Part shown: positions 53,948 through 62,030 of the stretch, in pieces
Layout of the letters: every line of letters starts with the position of its first letter
How positions within the stretch are numbered: position 1 is the first letter of the stretch
Assembly (NCBI RefSeq): GCF_012863495.1
Contig: NZ_JAAVJL010000001.1
Location: 2,538,001-2,602,000 of the forward strand
Length of the DNA stretch: 64,000 nucleotides
Direction: 5' to 3'
Origin: Pseudanabaena yagii GIHE-NHR1
Lineage (GTDB): Bacteria > Cyanobacteriota > Cyanobacteriia > Pseudanabaenales > Pseudanabaenaceae
The notes under the pieces: model-generated
Seen by the model: only the letters and a program-made list of their open reading frames with translations
What the model was told of the DNA's origin: nothing
The model's database searches: none
Position numbers and translations under genes: made by a program

Positions 53948-54274
53948 ATGACCAATCCTGCCGAACCGACTCCAACCACACTAACACCTCAATCGATTGC
54001 CCTGTCCGAGCGAGAACTTCAAGTGATTGAATTAGTGGCTGCGGGCTTAACTAATCAAGATATCGCTGTTCAACTAGCAATCAGTAAACGAACTGTCGAT
54101 AATCACATCAGCAATATTTTAACTAAAACTAAAACTGATAATCGAGTTGCCCTAGTACGCTGGGCTTTGCAATGGGGAAAAGTCTGCATTGATGAAGTTA
54201 ACTGTTGCATCATTGACACGACCACAACCCCAATTAACAACGTTCTCAATACACAGGAATTAGAAAGTGCCTAG
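53948..54274 (+). CDS. LuxR/GerE-type helix-turn-helix protein
   Basis: 108 residues. The DNA-binding domain lies at about 20-80: LSERELQVIELVAAGLTNQDIAVQLAISKRTVDNHISNILTKT is a classic GerE helix-turn-helix. No receiver or sensory domain is fused. It resembles the small cyanobacterial regulators of this type (as with PedR), which respond to photosynthetic electron flow in the known case; equating this one is inference. It overlaps the next gene by eight bases. Confidence 0.87.
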   Translation: MTNPAEPTPTTLTPQSIALSERELQVIELVAAGLTNQDIAVQLAISKRTVDNHISNILTKTKTDNRVALVRWALQWGKVCIDEVNCCIIDTTTTPINNVLNTQELESA

Positions 54275-54542
54275 TGGGGAGCTATCGATTAATCGCAGCA
54301 AAATAACTTACAATCCCGATATTGCTTTAGCTATGTATCGGGAGTTAGCTTCACATATTGAACAAATTGATGATGTGGATGTGGAATTATTTTGGCAAGA
54401 AAGCACTGAGTTTAGCTATTTAGGTAGTCAAATTGGTGGACTCTGGCTCAGCCGTCCCCAAAACATACCAGTTCGATCGCAAGTTTTAATCGAAAATATC
54501 TTAAATCACTACGGAACTTGGACTTCTGAAACTAAAGAATAA
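54267..54542 (+). CDS. Small protein of unknown function
   Basis: 91 residues from a GTG that overlaps the end of the regulator gene (alternative starts possible). Reads NPDIALAMYRELASHIEQID and VELFWQESTEFSYLGSQIGGLWL. Acidic, no membrane helix. The tight overlap suggests coupled expression with the GerE-type regulator. Family not recognised. Confidence 0.7.
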   Translation: MPSGELSINRSKITYNPDIALAMYRELASHIEQIDDVDVELFWQESTEFSYLGSQIGGLWLSRPQNIPVRSQVLIENILNHYGTWTSETKE

Positions 54543-54581
54543 AAAATTTGATCCTGCAAATTTTTTATTCAACTAACTTTT

Positions 54582-55268
54582 ATGAAAAAACGCATATTTA
54601 CCGACTTTGATGGTCCAATCATGGATGTATCAGAGCGCTATTATCAAGTTTATTTATATTGTTTAGGGAAGATAGGTCAGCCTGAGCAAATAGTTAAAAC
54701 TCTATCTAAATCTGAATTTTGGGAATTAAAGCGATCGCAAGTTCCTGAAAAAGATATTGCTAATCTTTCAGGTTTTACTGATGAGAAGCAACAAGTTGCC
54801 TTTGCCCATTTACGTCGTGCGACTGTGCATACCGATCCCTATTTCGCCTATGATCGTTTGCTTGAAAATGCGATTCCTGCTCTAGAAAAAGCTCAAAAAG
54901 CTGGATACGATCTTGCTGTCATGACCATGCGTCGTCGCCGAGAACTTGAGCCAGTTCTCGATCAATATAATTTGAGACGTTTTTTTCCTGGCAATCGCAT
55001 ATTTTGTCTTGATGATGACTATGTAAAGACTGTCGATACTCAAGACAAACCCAAATTAATGAAAATTGCTCAAGCTACTTTACCCAATGTGGATCAGCAA
55101 TGGATGATTGGTGATACTGAAGCTGATATTTTTGCTGCCCAAAGTCATAATATTCCTGCGATCGCTGTCCTTAGCGGCATCCGCAACCAAACTCAACTCG
55201 AAAAGTACCAACCTCAGGAAATCCTAACGAATTTAACGGCAGCCATAGACAAAATTTTAGGGTGTTAA
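54582..55268 (+). CDS. HAD-superfamily hydrolase
   Basis: 228 residues. The nucleophile motif is FTDFDGPIMDVS (D-x-D), motif II lies in AVMTMRRR, and motif III/IV is QWMIGDTEADIFAA with acidic metal ligands. The helical cap (about 15-90) is type C1, as in phosphoglycolate phosphatase-like enzymes. Substrate unknown. Forty bases after the preceding small gene; likely the end of that transcript. Confidence 0.85.
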   Translation: MKKRIFTDFDGPIMDVSERYYQVYLYCLGKIGQPEQIVKTLSKSEFWELKRSQVPEKDIANLSGFTDEKQQVAFAHLRRATVHTDPYFAYDRLLENAIPALEKAQKAGYDLAVMTMRRRRELEPVLDQYNLRRFFPGNRIFCLDDDYVKTVDTQDKPKLMKIAQATLPNVDQQWMIGDTEADIFAAQSHNIPAIAVLSGIRNQTQLEKYQPQEILTNLTAAIDKILGC

Positions 55269-55301
55269 CGAAAAAGGAGCGCGGAGCGCTCCTTTTTCGT
55301 T
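55267..55301. terminator. Bidirectional terminator
   Basis: A perfect 16-bp stem with gga loop, between two converging genes. Confidence 0.82.
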
Positions 55302-55318
55302 TATGGATGAAAGTCAGA

Positions 55319-55492
55319 TTAGATGCCCCCTAAAAATTCTTGTTTAGCAATTTTTACCATAACAGCTTGTTGTCCTAGATAGAGCATATGTAACTCAGTG
55401 AGGAGTTGCTTTGCTGAGTCTAGATCAATGTTTTGGATCTGTTGGCAAAACATCATGTGGGTAAACTGCTTCTCGATAGGTAAGTCACTCAT
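55319..55492 (-). CDS. nblA: NblA-like phycobilisome degradation protein
   Basis: 57 residues: MSDLPIEKQFTHMMFCQQIQ, then NIDLDSAKQLLTELHMLYLGQQ and a basic end. The pattern (short start, EKQF, helix-turn-helix with LDSAKQLL-TELHMLY) fits NblA, a small helical dimer that directs phycobilisomes to Clp protease when nitrogen or sulfur is short. An AGAGGT site precedes the ATG. It lies near apcABC. Some positions differ from typical members, so it may be a divergent paralog. Confidence 0.7.
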   Translation of the reverse strand: MSDLPIEKQFTHMMFCQQIQNIDLDSAKQLLTELHMLYLGQQAVMVKIAKQEFLGGI

Positions 55493-55771
55493 AAGTACCT
55501 CTTTAACGGATCAAACAATGACAATAGACAATGACAACAAGTAACTTATTTAAGTTTCCTGACATGTAGATGTTAGCACTTGTGTCAACATAACGTAACA
55601 ATACTTTAAGTTTATGATGAAAACTGTATCATGTCAAACATTTTAGATTAGATATATCGAAAGGAGCATTTTTGGTGCAAATTGTAAATATATTTCTTAT
55701 GACTCCTATAAGCGATCGTGGGGCTTGCATTAATGTCAGTTCGGGTTAATCTGGCAAAAAGCCTAAAGGTA

Positions 55772-55794
55772 AAAGCCTTGCTTAGCAAGGCTTT
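55772..55794. terminator. Hairpin (10-bp stem, tta loop)
   Basis: aaagccttgc paired with gcaaggcttt. Could be a secondary terminator for apcABC. Confidence 0.6.
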
Positions 55795-55872
55795 GCTTTT
55801 TGAGATTCTCAGTTTTAAATCATCCCAAACGATAAGAGGTGGCACTTAGCGCCGCATCTTTGGGTCTATATA

Positions 55873-55909
55873 CAAAAAGCAGAAAGAGTTTTTACTCTTT
55901 CTGCTTTTG
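55873..55909. terminator. Hairpin downstream of apcC
   Basis: A stem of about 16 bp (agcagaaagagt and complement) with T-run on the minus strand; placed to end apcABC transcription. Confidence 0.65.
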
Positions 55910-55969
55910 CAAATTTTATAAAAAGCCTTACTAAGTAAGACTTTCGTGATTTTTGTGGTCAACAAAAAA

Positions 55970-56173
55970 TTAAAGCAAGCCAGTATTTGTGTTTGGCTTA
56001 CCTGTAGCTAGTTCAACCTTAAGAATTTTGCCACCCATTTTCATAATGCGTTGCTGTTCAGCGAACCAGTTGTCGTAGGAAACTAACTTCGTGAAATAGG
56101 TATTTTGCAACTCTCGTTGTGTACGTATGCGAGTTTGGCTAGGTACACAAGCAGTGATTTTAAAACTCCGCAT
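55970..56173 (-). CDS. apcC: Allophycocyanin core linker (LC 7.8)
   Basis: 67 residues from the ATG at 56173 (MRSFKITACVPSQTRIRTQR), with AAGGAG nine bases upstream; an upstream in-frame ATG adds eight unusual residues. ELQNTYFTKLVSYDNWFAEQ and QRIMKMGGKILKVELATG match ApcC, the small linker that caps allophycocyanin discs at the ends of the phycobilisome core. Last gene of apcA-apcB-apcC, 188 bases after apcB. Confidence 0.96.
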   Translation of the reverse strand: MRSFKITACVPSQTRIRTQRELQNTYFTKLVSYDNWFAEQQRIMKMGGKILKVELATGKPNTNTGLL

Positions 56174-56361
56174 AGCGGCAATCTCCTTCAGAGCCAATGA
56201 TATTAAAAATAAATTACAAAGACAAATAAAAATTAAATTTATCTGTCATAAGCGTTGGCGGCGAGATAGGAGCTTAAGCTACCTACCGCCGCCGCCTTGT
56301 AAATATTAATTAATTAGAAATTAAATTAATAAATAAATAGCAACAAACGCTATATCAGCAA

Positions 56362-56850
56362 TTAGCTCAAGCCAGAGCTGATGTAATCAAGGTAGATACC
56401 CAATTCTTTACCAGCGTCAGAACCAACGATGCTAGCAGCAACTTCCTTGATCGCTTGGATTGCTTGAATGGTGGAAACTACAGGTACTCCAAGAGAGCTA
56501 TAGGTTTCTTTCAAGCCGTTGAGTACGCGCTCATCAAGAATAGATGCATCACCAGCTAGCATTGCATAGGTTGCATAGCGGAGGTAGTAGTCGAGGTCGC
56601 GGATGCAAGCTGCATAACGACGGGTGGTGTACATGTTGCCACCGGGACGGGTAACATCAGAGTACAACAAGGACTTAGCAACAGCTTCCTTAACGATGGT
56701 TGCAGAGTTAGCAGCGATCGCTTGAGAAGCACGAACGCGAAGTTCGCCAGTTGCGAAATAATTCTTTAGCTTTTCCAAAGAAGCTGCATCAAGGTACTTG
56801 CCTTGAACGTCGGCGGAGTTGATAACCGAGGTAATTGCGTCTTGTGCCAT
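56362..56850 (-). CDS. apcB: Allophycocyanin beta subunit
   Basis: 162 residues, globin-like phycobiliprotein. The phycocyanobilin Cys is C82 in [18 protein letters not shown], and the methylated Asn is at GGNMYTT (N72). With ApcA it forms the core trimers that pass energy to photosystem II. Spaced 111 bases from apcA; operon order apcA-apcB-apcC is the usual one. Confidence 0.97.
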   Translation of the reverse strand: MAQDAITSVINSADVQGKYLDAASLEKLKNYFATGELRVRASQAIAANSATIVKEAVAKSLLYSDVTRPGGNMYTTRRYAACIRDLDYYLRYATYAMLAGDASILDERVLNGLKETYSSLGVPVVSTIQAIQAIKEVAASIVGSDAGKELGIYLDYISSGLS

Positions 56851-56961
56851 TTTTATATATTTTTTTAGGTTTGCAATTAATTTTTGAATTTAGAAATTAA
56901 GAAATCCGAAATGTTTTAAAACTAGCTACAGAATGCATTTCAAAACAGATCAAGAATCGTC

Positions 56962-57447
56962 TTACTGCAATGCACCGATTACATAATCGAAGTAGTAGCC
57001 AGCTTCTGCTGCATCTTCACCAGACAATAAAGCTGATGCTGCACTTTTCAGACCACGCACACCTTCAGAAACAGCACCGATAGGAGTACCGAGAGATCCG
57101 TACATTTCCTTAACGCCAACTAGACCAATTTCTTCGATTGGGGTTACATCACCAGATACAACTCCGTAAGTTACGAGGCGGAGGTAGTAGTCAAGGTCAC
57201 GCAAGCAAGTTGCGGTTAGCTGTTCACCATATGCGTTTCCACCAGGAGAAACAACATCAGGACGCTTTTGGAAAAGTTGATCGCCAGCTTGCTTAACAAT
57301 GCGCTCGCGGGATTCGGTCAAAGTTTGTGCAATGCGAAGACGACGCTCACCAGAGGTTACAAAGCTCTTAATGCGATCTAGTTCACCAGGGCTGAGGTAA
57401 CGTGCTTCAGCATCTGCATTCACGATGGACTTCGTGACTACGCTCAT
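56962..57447 (-). CDS. apcA: Allophycocyanin alpha subunit
   Basis: 161 residues. The bilin Cys is C81 in [18 protein letters not shown], and [14 protein letters not shown] precedes it as in ApcA. Alpha subunit of the core allophycocyanin. The AUG is reached from a leader of up to about 250 bases. First gene of the operon. Confidence 0.97.
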   Translation of the reverse strand: MSVVTKSIVNADAEARYLSPGELDRIKSFVTSGERRLRIAQTLTESRERIVKQAGDQLFQKRPDVVSPGGNAYGEQLTATCLRDLDYYLRLVTYGVVSGDVTPIEEIGLVGVKEMYGSLGTPIGAVSEGVRGLKSAASALLSGEDAAEAGYYFDYVIGALQ

Positions 57448-57698
57448 TTAATTTTTTCTCCAATCAAAAATGTGAATAAAAACGATTGATGTGATGCCGT
57501 ACCATGCAGAGATCCTTTAGCTCAAGCAATATCCAAGGGAGATTGCTAAAAGTTTAGAGGCGCTTCTGACATGGAGGGTTTCTTTGTCAAAGCAATGATT
57601 ACCAAAACATTTTGAAGCATTGCGTTGTCCACAAGCTTTTCTTCATCACACTTCTTAACATTTGCTATGGTAGCACTAGAGGTAAGAAACGGGATCAA
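57448..57698. promoter_or_regulatory. apcABC upstream region
   Basis: About 250 bases between apcA and the TMEM14-like gene, which is transcribed in the same direction. It must hold the strong apc promoter and leader. I cannot point to a certain -10 box; no long hairpin of the repeat class is present, in contrast to most other gaps. Confidence 0.5.
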
Positions 57699-58013
57699 TT
57701 AACTTGTAAGTATTGCTACAAAAAGGGTTGCGGCTCCACCAATGATCATTAAACCTGCTGGCATGAATTTTTTGGTTTTGAGGAAGCGCGTGACAAAGAC
57801 GATGACTAAGAGGGTTGCGATCGCGATACCAGCAATTTTGCCCCACCCTTGACCTTGGGCAGTGGCGATTCCTGATATCAGTAGTCCTACCCCACTGAGG
57901 CTGCCTGAGATGAGGGATATTTTGCTCTTGCTTTTGGCAAAACCGATGATGCCACCTGCGATCGCAACAATGCCATAGGCAAGTAGGGCAATTGCACTGG
58001 GAGAAAAGTTCAT
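57699..58013 (-). CDS. TMEM14/FAX-like small membrane protein
   Basis: 104 residues from ATG at 58013 (MNFSPSAIALLAYGIVAIAG), four membrane helices. GGIIGFAKSKSKISLISGSLSGVGLL and the later FMPAGLMIIGGAATL match the TMEM14 family, whose plastid members (FAX) move fatty acids across the envelope. The bacterial role is not established. Two alternative frames here are overlap artefacts. Confidence 0.82.
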   Translation of the reverse strand: MNFSPSAIALLAYGIVAIAGGIIGFAKSKSKISLISGSLSGVGLLISGIATAQGQGWGKIAGIAIATLLVIVFVTRFLKTKKFMPAGLMIIGGAATLFVAILTS

Positions 58014-58024
58014 ATAAAAGCAAA

Positions 58025-58065
58025 AATGTGAATAAAGCATTGCAAAGCAATGCTTTATTCACATT
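58025..58065. repeat. Perfect 19-bp hairpin, aaa loop
   Basis: Between the M23 peptidase gene and the TMEM14-like gene; follows the peptidase stop by about 40 bases and can end its transcript. Confidence 0.78.
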
Positions 58066-58102
58066 AAACCTAAATTTCCTTGCGGCGGGGAAATAATCGC
58101 TT

Positions 58103-59065
58103 TTAAAGCGGGAAGATGTCGGACATAACTCCTGCGATGCGGTTGAGATAGGGGGCTGGATCAAGGGCTACCCAGCCATCACCTGATGGAACCATGATCT
58201 CAAAGTGTAAGTGAGGACCTGTTGAACGTCCTGTCGAGCCGACAATCCCAAGTTGTTGTCCTTGAGCTACCTGTTGCCCTTGATAGACATAAATTGCTTC
58301 TAAATGGGCGTAGCGTGTGCCTGTGGAACCATGATCTAATTCGACAAGATTGCCATAGCCATCGCCCCACCCAGCAAAATCAACTCTACCTGCTTTTGCT
58401 GCTAGTACAGGCGTGCCAAAGGGTGCGCCGAGGTCGATCCCACTATGAAATGACCAAATCGCCGTAACAGGATTCATGCGCCAACCATAGCCAGAAGTGA
58501 CAGGGACAGAGTAGGGCAGAGGATAGCCCCCTGTTTGCATGATCACAGTTGGATTGTCAGAACCTCTAGAGGCGATCGCAGGATTGAAGGGAATAGGATC
58601 GGGTTTCCAGATGGCTCCGGGTACAAATACGACTTTAGGGCGGCGCTGACAGCCATTGCGCTCGAATAAAACGTCAGCGCGAATATTGTATTTTTTGGCA
58701 ACAGTGGTGTAGTTTTCCTCATTTTTGAAGCGATAGGTCAAGCCATCCATCGGTGGAATTGATAGGGTTTGCCCCACTGTGACGTTGCCACTACGAACTT
58801 CAGGGTTTAGTCCCATCAAGGTTGCTGTTTTGAGGTTATATTGCTTGGCGATCGCATCTAGAGTCTCGCCTTGTTTTACTTTATGTTGGGTGAGATCATC
58901 GAGGGTTGGTTTGCCACATAGTTCTTCTGCTTCTTTGGCGTTAGACTCATCTTCGGGAGTAGTAGGTTTGGATGAGGTAGCAAAGGTAGGTAAGGGAAAG
59001 AAACTAGCGATCGCAACTACCAAAAACAAGGGTGAGAGCAGGAAATTTTTCCAATAAGGCTTCAT
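58103..59065 (-). CDS. LysM/M23 peptidoglycan hydrolase
   Basis: 320 residues. Signal peptide with cleavage near FATS (about residue 31). A LysM domain (about 62-110, KVKQGETLDAIAKQYNLKTATLMGLNP) is followed by a weaker second one. The M23 metallopeptidase domain is at about 185-300: HSGIDLGAPFGTPV, AHLEAIYV and GPHLHFEI hold the zinc ligands (H-x3-D ... H-x-H). It likely cuts peptide cross-links during envelope remodelling, or acts as a regulator of other hydrolases. Single gene. Confidence 0.92.
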   Translation of the reverse strand: MKPYWKNFLLSPLFLVVAIASFFPLPTFATSSKPTTPEDESNAKEAEELCGKPTLDDLTQHKVKQGETLDAIAKQYNLKTATLMGLNPEVRSGNVTVGQTLSIPPMDGLTYRFKNEENYTTVAKKYNIRADVLFERNGCQRRPKVVFVPGAIWKPDPIPFNPAIASRGSDNPTVIMQTGGYPLPYSVPVTSGYGWRMNPVTAIWSFHSGIDLGAPFGTPVLAAKAGRVDFAGWGDGYGNLVELDHGSTGTRYAHLEAIYVYQGQQVAQGQQLGIVGSTGRSTGPHLHFEIMVPSGDGWVALDPAPYLNRIAGVMSDIFPL

Positions 59066-59399
59066 GGACTGTTAACTAGCGTTATTTACGGAGATGTTAA
59101 TCGAGGAATGTGTGGGAGGAGATCGGGCGAGTTAGTGATTTAACAAAAAATGTAACAAAACATAAAGACTTATGATAAGAATCTTTACAATGTAATGCGT
59201 TAACATTTTCGCAGCGATCGGTTCTGGATTAACACCACCAATCTGGTGATTTCTATTTTTAGGAAAATGATAGTTCGCGCTATATGAGCCACCATTATTT
59301 TCCTAATGTAATCTGAACTCTATTTTTAAAATTCGCTTTAGGGTTAGGATCAGAAATGCAAAATACCTCTCATCTCACTAGATTTAATTCTCATAATTT
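59066..59399. other. Divergent intergenic region
   Basis: About 330 bases between the M23 gene (minus) and the monophosphatase gene (plus). It contains an imperfect inverted repeat near 59261-59306 (taggaaaatga and its near-complement) but no coding sequence that I trust. Confidence 0.5.
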
Positions 59400-60251
59400 A
59401 TGACAACTTCACTAGCTTCCGTTAGTAAAGAGCAACTCCAAACCTTCTTAGATATTGCTACTGAGGCAGCTTGTGCGGGTGGTGCAGTACTTAGATCCTA
59501 TCTCGGAAACCTCCAAGAGAAAGAAGTCGAAGAGAAACGCCCTGGGGATTTAGTGACGATCGCTGACAAAGAATCGGAAGCAACCGTTCTCTCGATTTTG
59601 CAACGCCACTTTCCTGATCATGGCATTTTGGCAGAAGAGTCAGGTGTATTGGGAAATAGTGATAGTCCATATTTGTGGGCGATCGATCCCCTTGATGGAA
59701 CGACTAATTTTGCCCATCAGTATCCATTCTCATCGGTATCGATCGCCTTATTAATTGATGGAATTCCTTCCGTGGGCGCGATTTATGATCCGTTTCGCGA
59801 TGAGATTTTTCGTGCTGCCACAGGCTTAGGTGCAACTCGTAATCGTGTACCGATTCATGTTTCTAAGACGACAGAACTTAGTCGCAGTCTTTTAGTAACA
59901 GGCTTTGCCTACGATCGTACCCTCGTTGAAGATAATAACTATGCAGAATTTTGCCATTTTACTCACCTCACCCAAGGCGTAAGACGTGGTGGTTCCGCCG
60001 CTATGGATTTGGCTTATGTTGCCTGTGGGCGTTTAGATGGCTATTGGGAGCGAGGTTTGTCGCTATGGGATTTAGCGGCTGGCGTGGTGGTTGTGCGTGA
60101 GGCTGGTGGCATAGTCACGGCATATGATGGCAGCGAACATATTCCTAAGTCGGGAAGATTGCTGGCAACTAATGGTCATTTACATCAGCAAATGATTGAT
60201 GAATTAGCGCTGATTAAGCCTTTACCATTTAAGTTTCCCTTTGGAAGATAG
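59400..60251 (+). CDS. Inositol-monophosphatase family phosphatase
   Basis: 283 residues. Metal and substrate motifs: ILAEESG, WAIDPLDGTTNFAHQ and WDLAAGVVVVREAGG. Removes phosphate from inositol-1-phosphate or similar; bacterial SuhB and histidinol-phosphatase relatives share these motifs, so the substrate is uncertain. The length is normal. Single gene, followed by a short repeat. Confidence 0.9.
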   Translation: MTTSLASVSKEQLQTFLDIATEAACAGGAVLRSYLGNLQEKEVEEKRPGDLVTIADKESEATVLSILQRHFPDHGILAEESGVLGNSDSPYLWAIDPLDGTTNFAHQYPFSSVSIALLIDGIPSVGAIYDPFRDEIFRAATGLGATRNRVPIHVSKTTELSRSLLVTGFAYDRTLVEDNNYAEFCHFTHLTQGVRRGGSAAMDLAYVACGRLDGYWERGLSLWDLAAGVVVVREAGGIVTAYDGSEHIPKSGRLLATNGHLHQQMIDELALIKPLPFKFPFGR

Positions 60252-60261
60252 CCTTTTACTC

Positions 60262-60306
60262 CGCTCAGCCTGCGAAATTAAGGCTAGCTGAGCGAAGTCG
60301 AAGCTA
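60262..60306. repeat. Short inverted repeat with core CTGAGCGAAGTCGAAG
   Basis: cgctcagcc and gctgagcg pair across a short loop; the right part, tagctgagcgaagtcgaagcta, is related to the 23-bp insertion at 8662-8684. Its last bases give the stop codon of the minus-strand gene 60304-61305. Confidence 0.6.
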
Positions 60307-61305
60307 AGGAAGGGGCAAACGTTCCATTAGATAACAAAGACAATCTTGGCGAATGATATCGGTGTCGAGAGTTAGCATTGATGGCATAGCCGCAATCTTT
60401 AATTTAATTTCGCCATTTTCGATTTGGAAATAGCGATCGCCTTTTTCTTGACCATCTTCACTCAAGGCTGATAAATAGGCTCTTTCAGATTTCGCTTTAC
60501 CAAAGTTTGCTCCAATTGGTAATTCGCAAAAATTGAGGCAATCCATCTCCGTAGGAAAAGTGATGTCATCGTTAGGATTACCATCAAAACTGAAGTTAAT
60601 TTCTTCAGGTACTTTGACGATCGCCACGGTGTGAAATAAATCAATATCAGCGATCAGCGAATCTGAGAGACTATCAAAACTATCGAGATTGAGGCAAGTT
60701 TCCATGAATTCCAAAGCATGGGCTGTACCATCGGGAACATCGGGCTGTCCACATTCCACAACAATGGAGGGACAAAAATGTCCAAAAGCAAAGGACTGTA
60801 CCGTTTTGGGACTGGTGTAATAGACAACGGTTTTGCCAAATAATCTAGCCAGTTTCCGAAAATCCTTCTCTAAATGCGTAATGCAGCCGTAATGAGGATT
60901 CCTGCCCGTATTATTATGCACATCGATGCTGGCAAATACTCCACGCGATCTCATTTCATCGATTACCTGTTGTGCCATGTGATGCTCTGGAGAGTCACCT
61001 GTTTGCCAGATGCGATTGTAGTCAGGCTGATTGGGTAAATGTCTGAGGCGATATCTTGCGGCGGAAATGTTACCGATAAATACTGATAGCGATCGCGGTA
61101 GCCTTTTATCTTCATGTTTTCGCAGTAGTTCACGAATTGCTAACCAACTGGTAGTTTCATTACCATGTAGCAAAACTGAAACGAATAATGCTGGTTGGCG
61201 ATCGCCTTCTAAGTGAATTAGTGTGGGGCGCTCAAGTATTTTGTAAAGTTGATCGGACTCAAGATCGAGTAAACCGTCGGGCAAGCGATCGAAAACGTCA
61301 AGCAT
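60304..61305 (-). CDS. Succinylglutamate desuccinylase/aspartoacylase-type zinc hydrolase
   Basis: 333 residues from ATG at 61305; a TTG three codons upstream is less likely. The zinc site starts VSVLLHGNETTSWLAI (HGNE), with a second motif SIDVHNNTGRNPHYG and IVVECGQPDVPDG with the catalytic Glu. M14-like fold that removes acyl groups from amino acids or peptides. Its stop codon lies in the neighbouring repeat, so the C-terminus might have been altered slightly. Substrate unknown. Confidence 0.83.
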   Translation of the reverse strand: MLDVFDRLPDGLLDLESDQLYKILERPTLIHLEGDRQPALFVSVLLHGNETTSWLAIRELLRKHEDKRLPRSLSVFIGNISAARYRLRHLPNQPDYNRIWQTGDSPEHHMAQQVIDEMRSRGVFASIDVHNNTGRNPHYGCITHLEKDFRKLARLFGKTVVYYTSPKTVQSFAFGHFCPSIVVECGQPDVPDGTAHALEFMETCLNLDSFDSLSDSLIADIDLFHTVAIVKVPEEINFSFDGNPNDDITFPTEMDCLNFCELPIGANFGKAKSERAYLSALSEDGQEKGDRYFQIENGEIKLKIAAMPSMLTLDTDIIRQDCLCYLMERLPLP

Positions 61306-61353
61306 GGCAAACAAAAATTAGAAAACACCCAATAGTAACCAGCATAAACGCAA

Positions 61354-61388
61354 AAGAGAGAGTCGATGCTTAGCATCGACTCTCTCTT
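61354..61388. terminator. Hairpin (16-bp stem, tta loop)
   Basis: Perfect stem between psaC and the M14-like gene. Confidence 0.78.
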
Positions 61389-61393
61389 AAAGC

Positions 61394-61425
61394 AATTGAG
61401 GAGCACCAAATGGCGCTCCTCAATT
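61394..61425. terminator. Hairpin terminator of psaC
   Basis: An 11-bp stem, about 90 bases beyond the psaC stop (minus strand). Confidence 0.65.
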
Positions 61426-61514
61426 TAAATGCAGGATAAAAATAATTGCACTTAATAGAAAATAAACAAGAATCTAGCCAACTAATAAGTAATTAAAAAA
61501 ATAAATAATTAAAA

Positions 61515-61793
<279 letters not shown>

Positions 61794-61941
61794 TTAGGCA
61801 CGGGATGTTTAAAACCAAGTTTATCGTAGTGGTTTACATTCAATGATCAGATTGTGAGATAACTTAAAACAAATTAATATTTGAGGCAAAAAGTAAGTTT
61901 TTAGGTTGATTTTATTTGCTGGGGCATTAATCAAACATTAA

Positions 61942-61994
61942 TTCGACATAGCCATTTGCAAAGTGCTTAGCACTTTGCAAATGGCTATGTCGAA
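61942..61994. repeat. Perfect 25-bp hairpin, tta loop
   Basis: Between uvrA and psaC, 37 bases from the uvrA stop. Arms start ttcgacatagccatttgc. Confidence 0.82.
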
Positions 61995-62030
61995 CTCACA
62001 TTATTGTGTGGAGGCTTTGCCGCAACACAA

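Larger units (their letters stand above)
55493..55969. other. Gene-free stretch between nblA-like gene and apcC
   Basis: About 480 bases. It holds the promoter side of the nblA-like gene, hairpins at 55772-55794 and 55873-55909 and a short imperfect hairpin near 55921-55946, which is placed to end apcABC transcription. The open frame at 55648-55845 looks artificial. Confidence 0.6.

Noticed and set aside
55648-55845. 65-residue minus-strand frame between the nblA-like gene and apcC
   Set aside because: It spans a hairpin, has no ribosome site and no recognisable pattern.
57676-58164. 162-residue minus-strand frame
   Set aside because: It overlaps the TMEM14-like gene in another frame, has Cys/His/Arg-rich random composition and crosses a hairpin.
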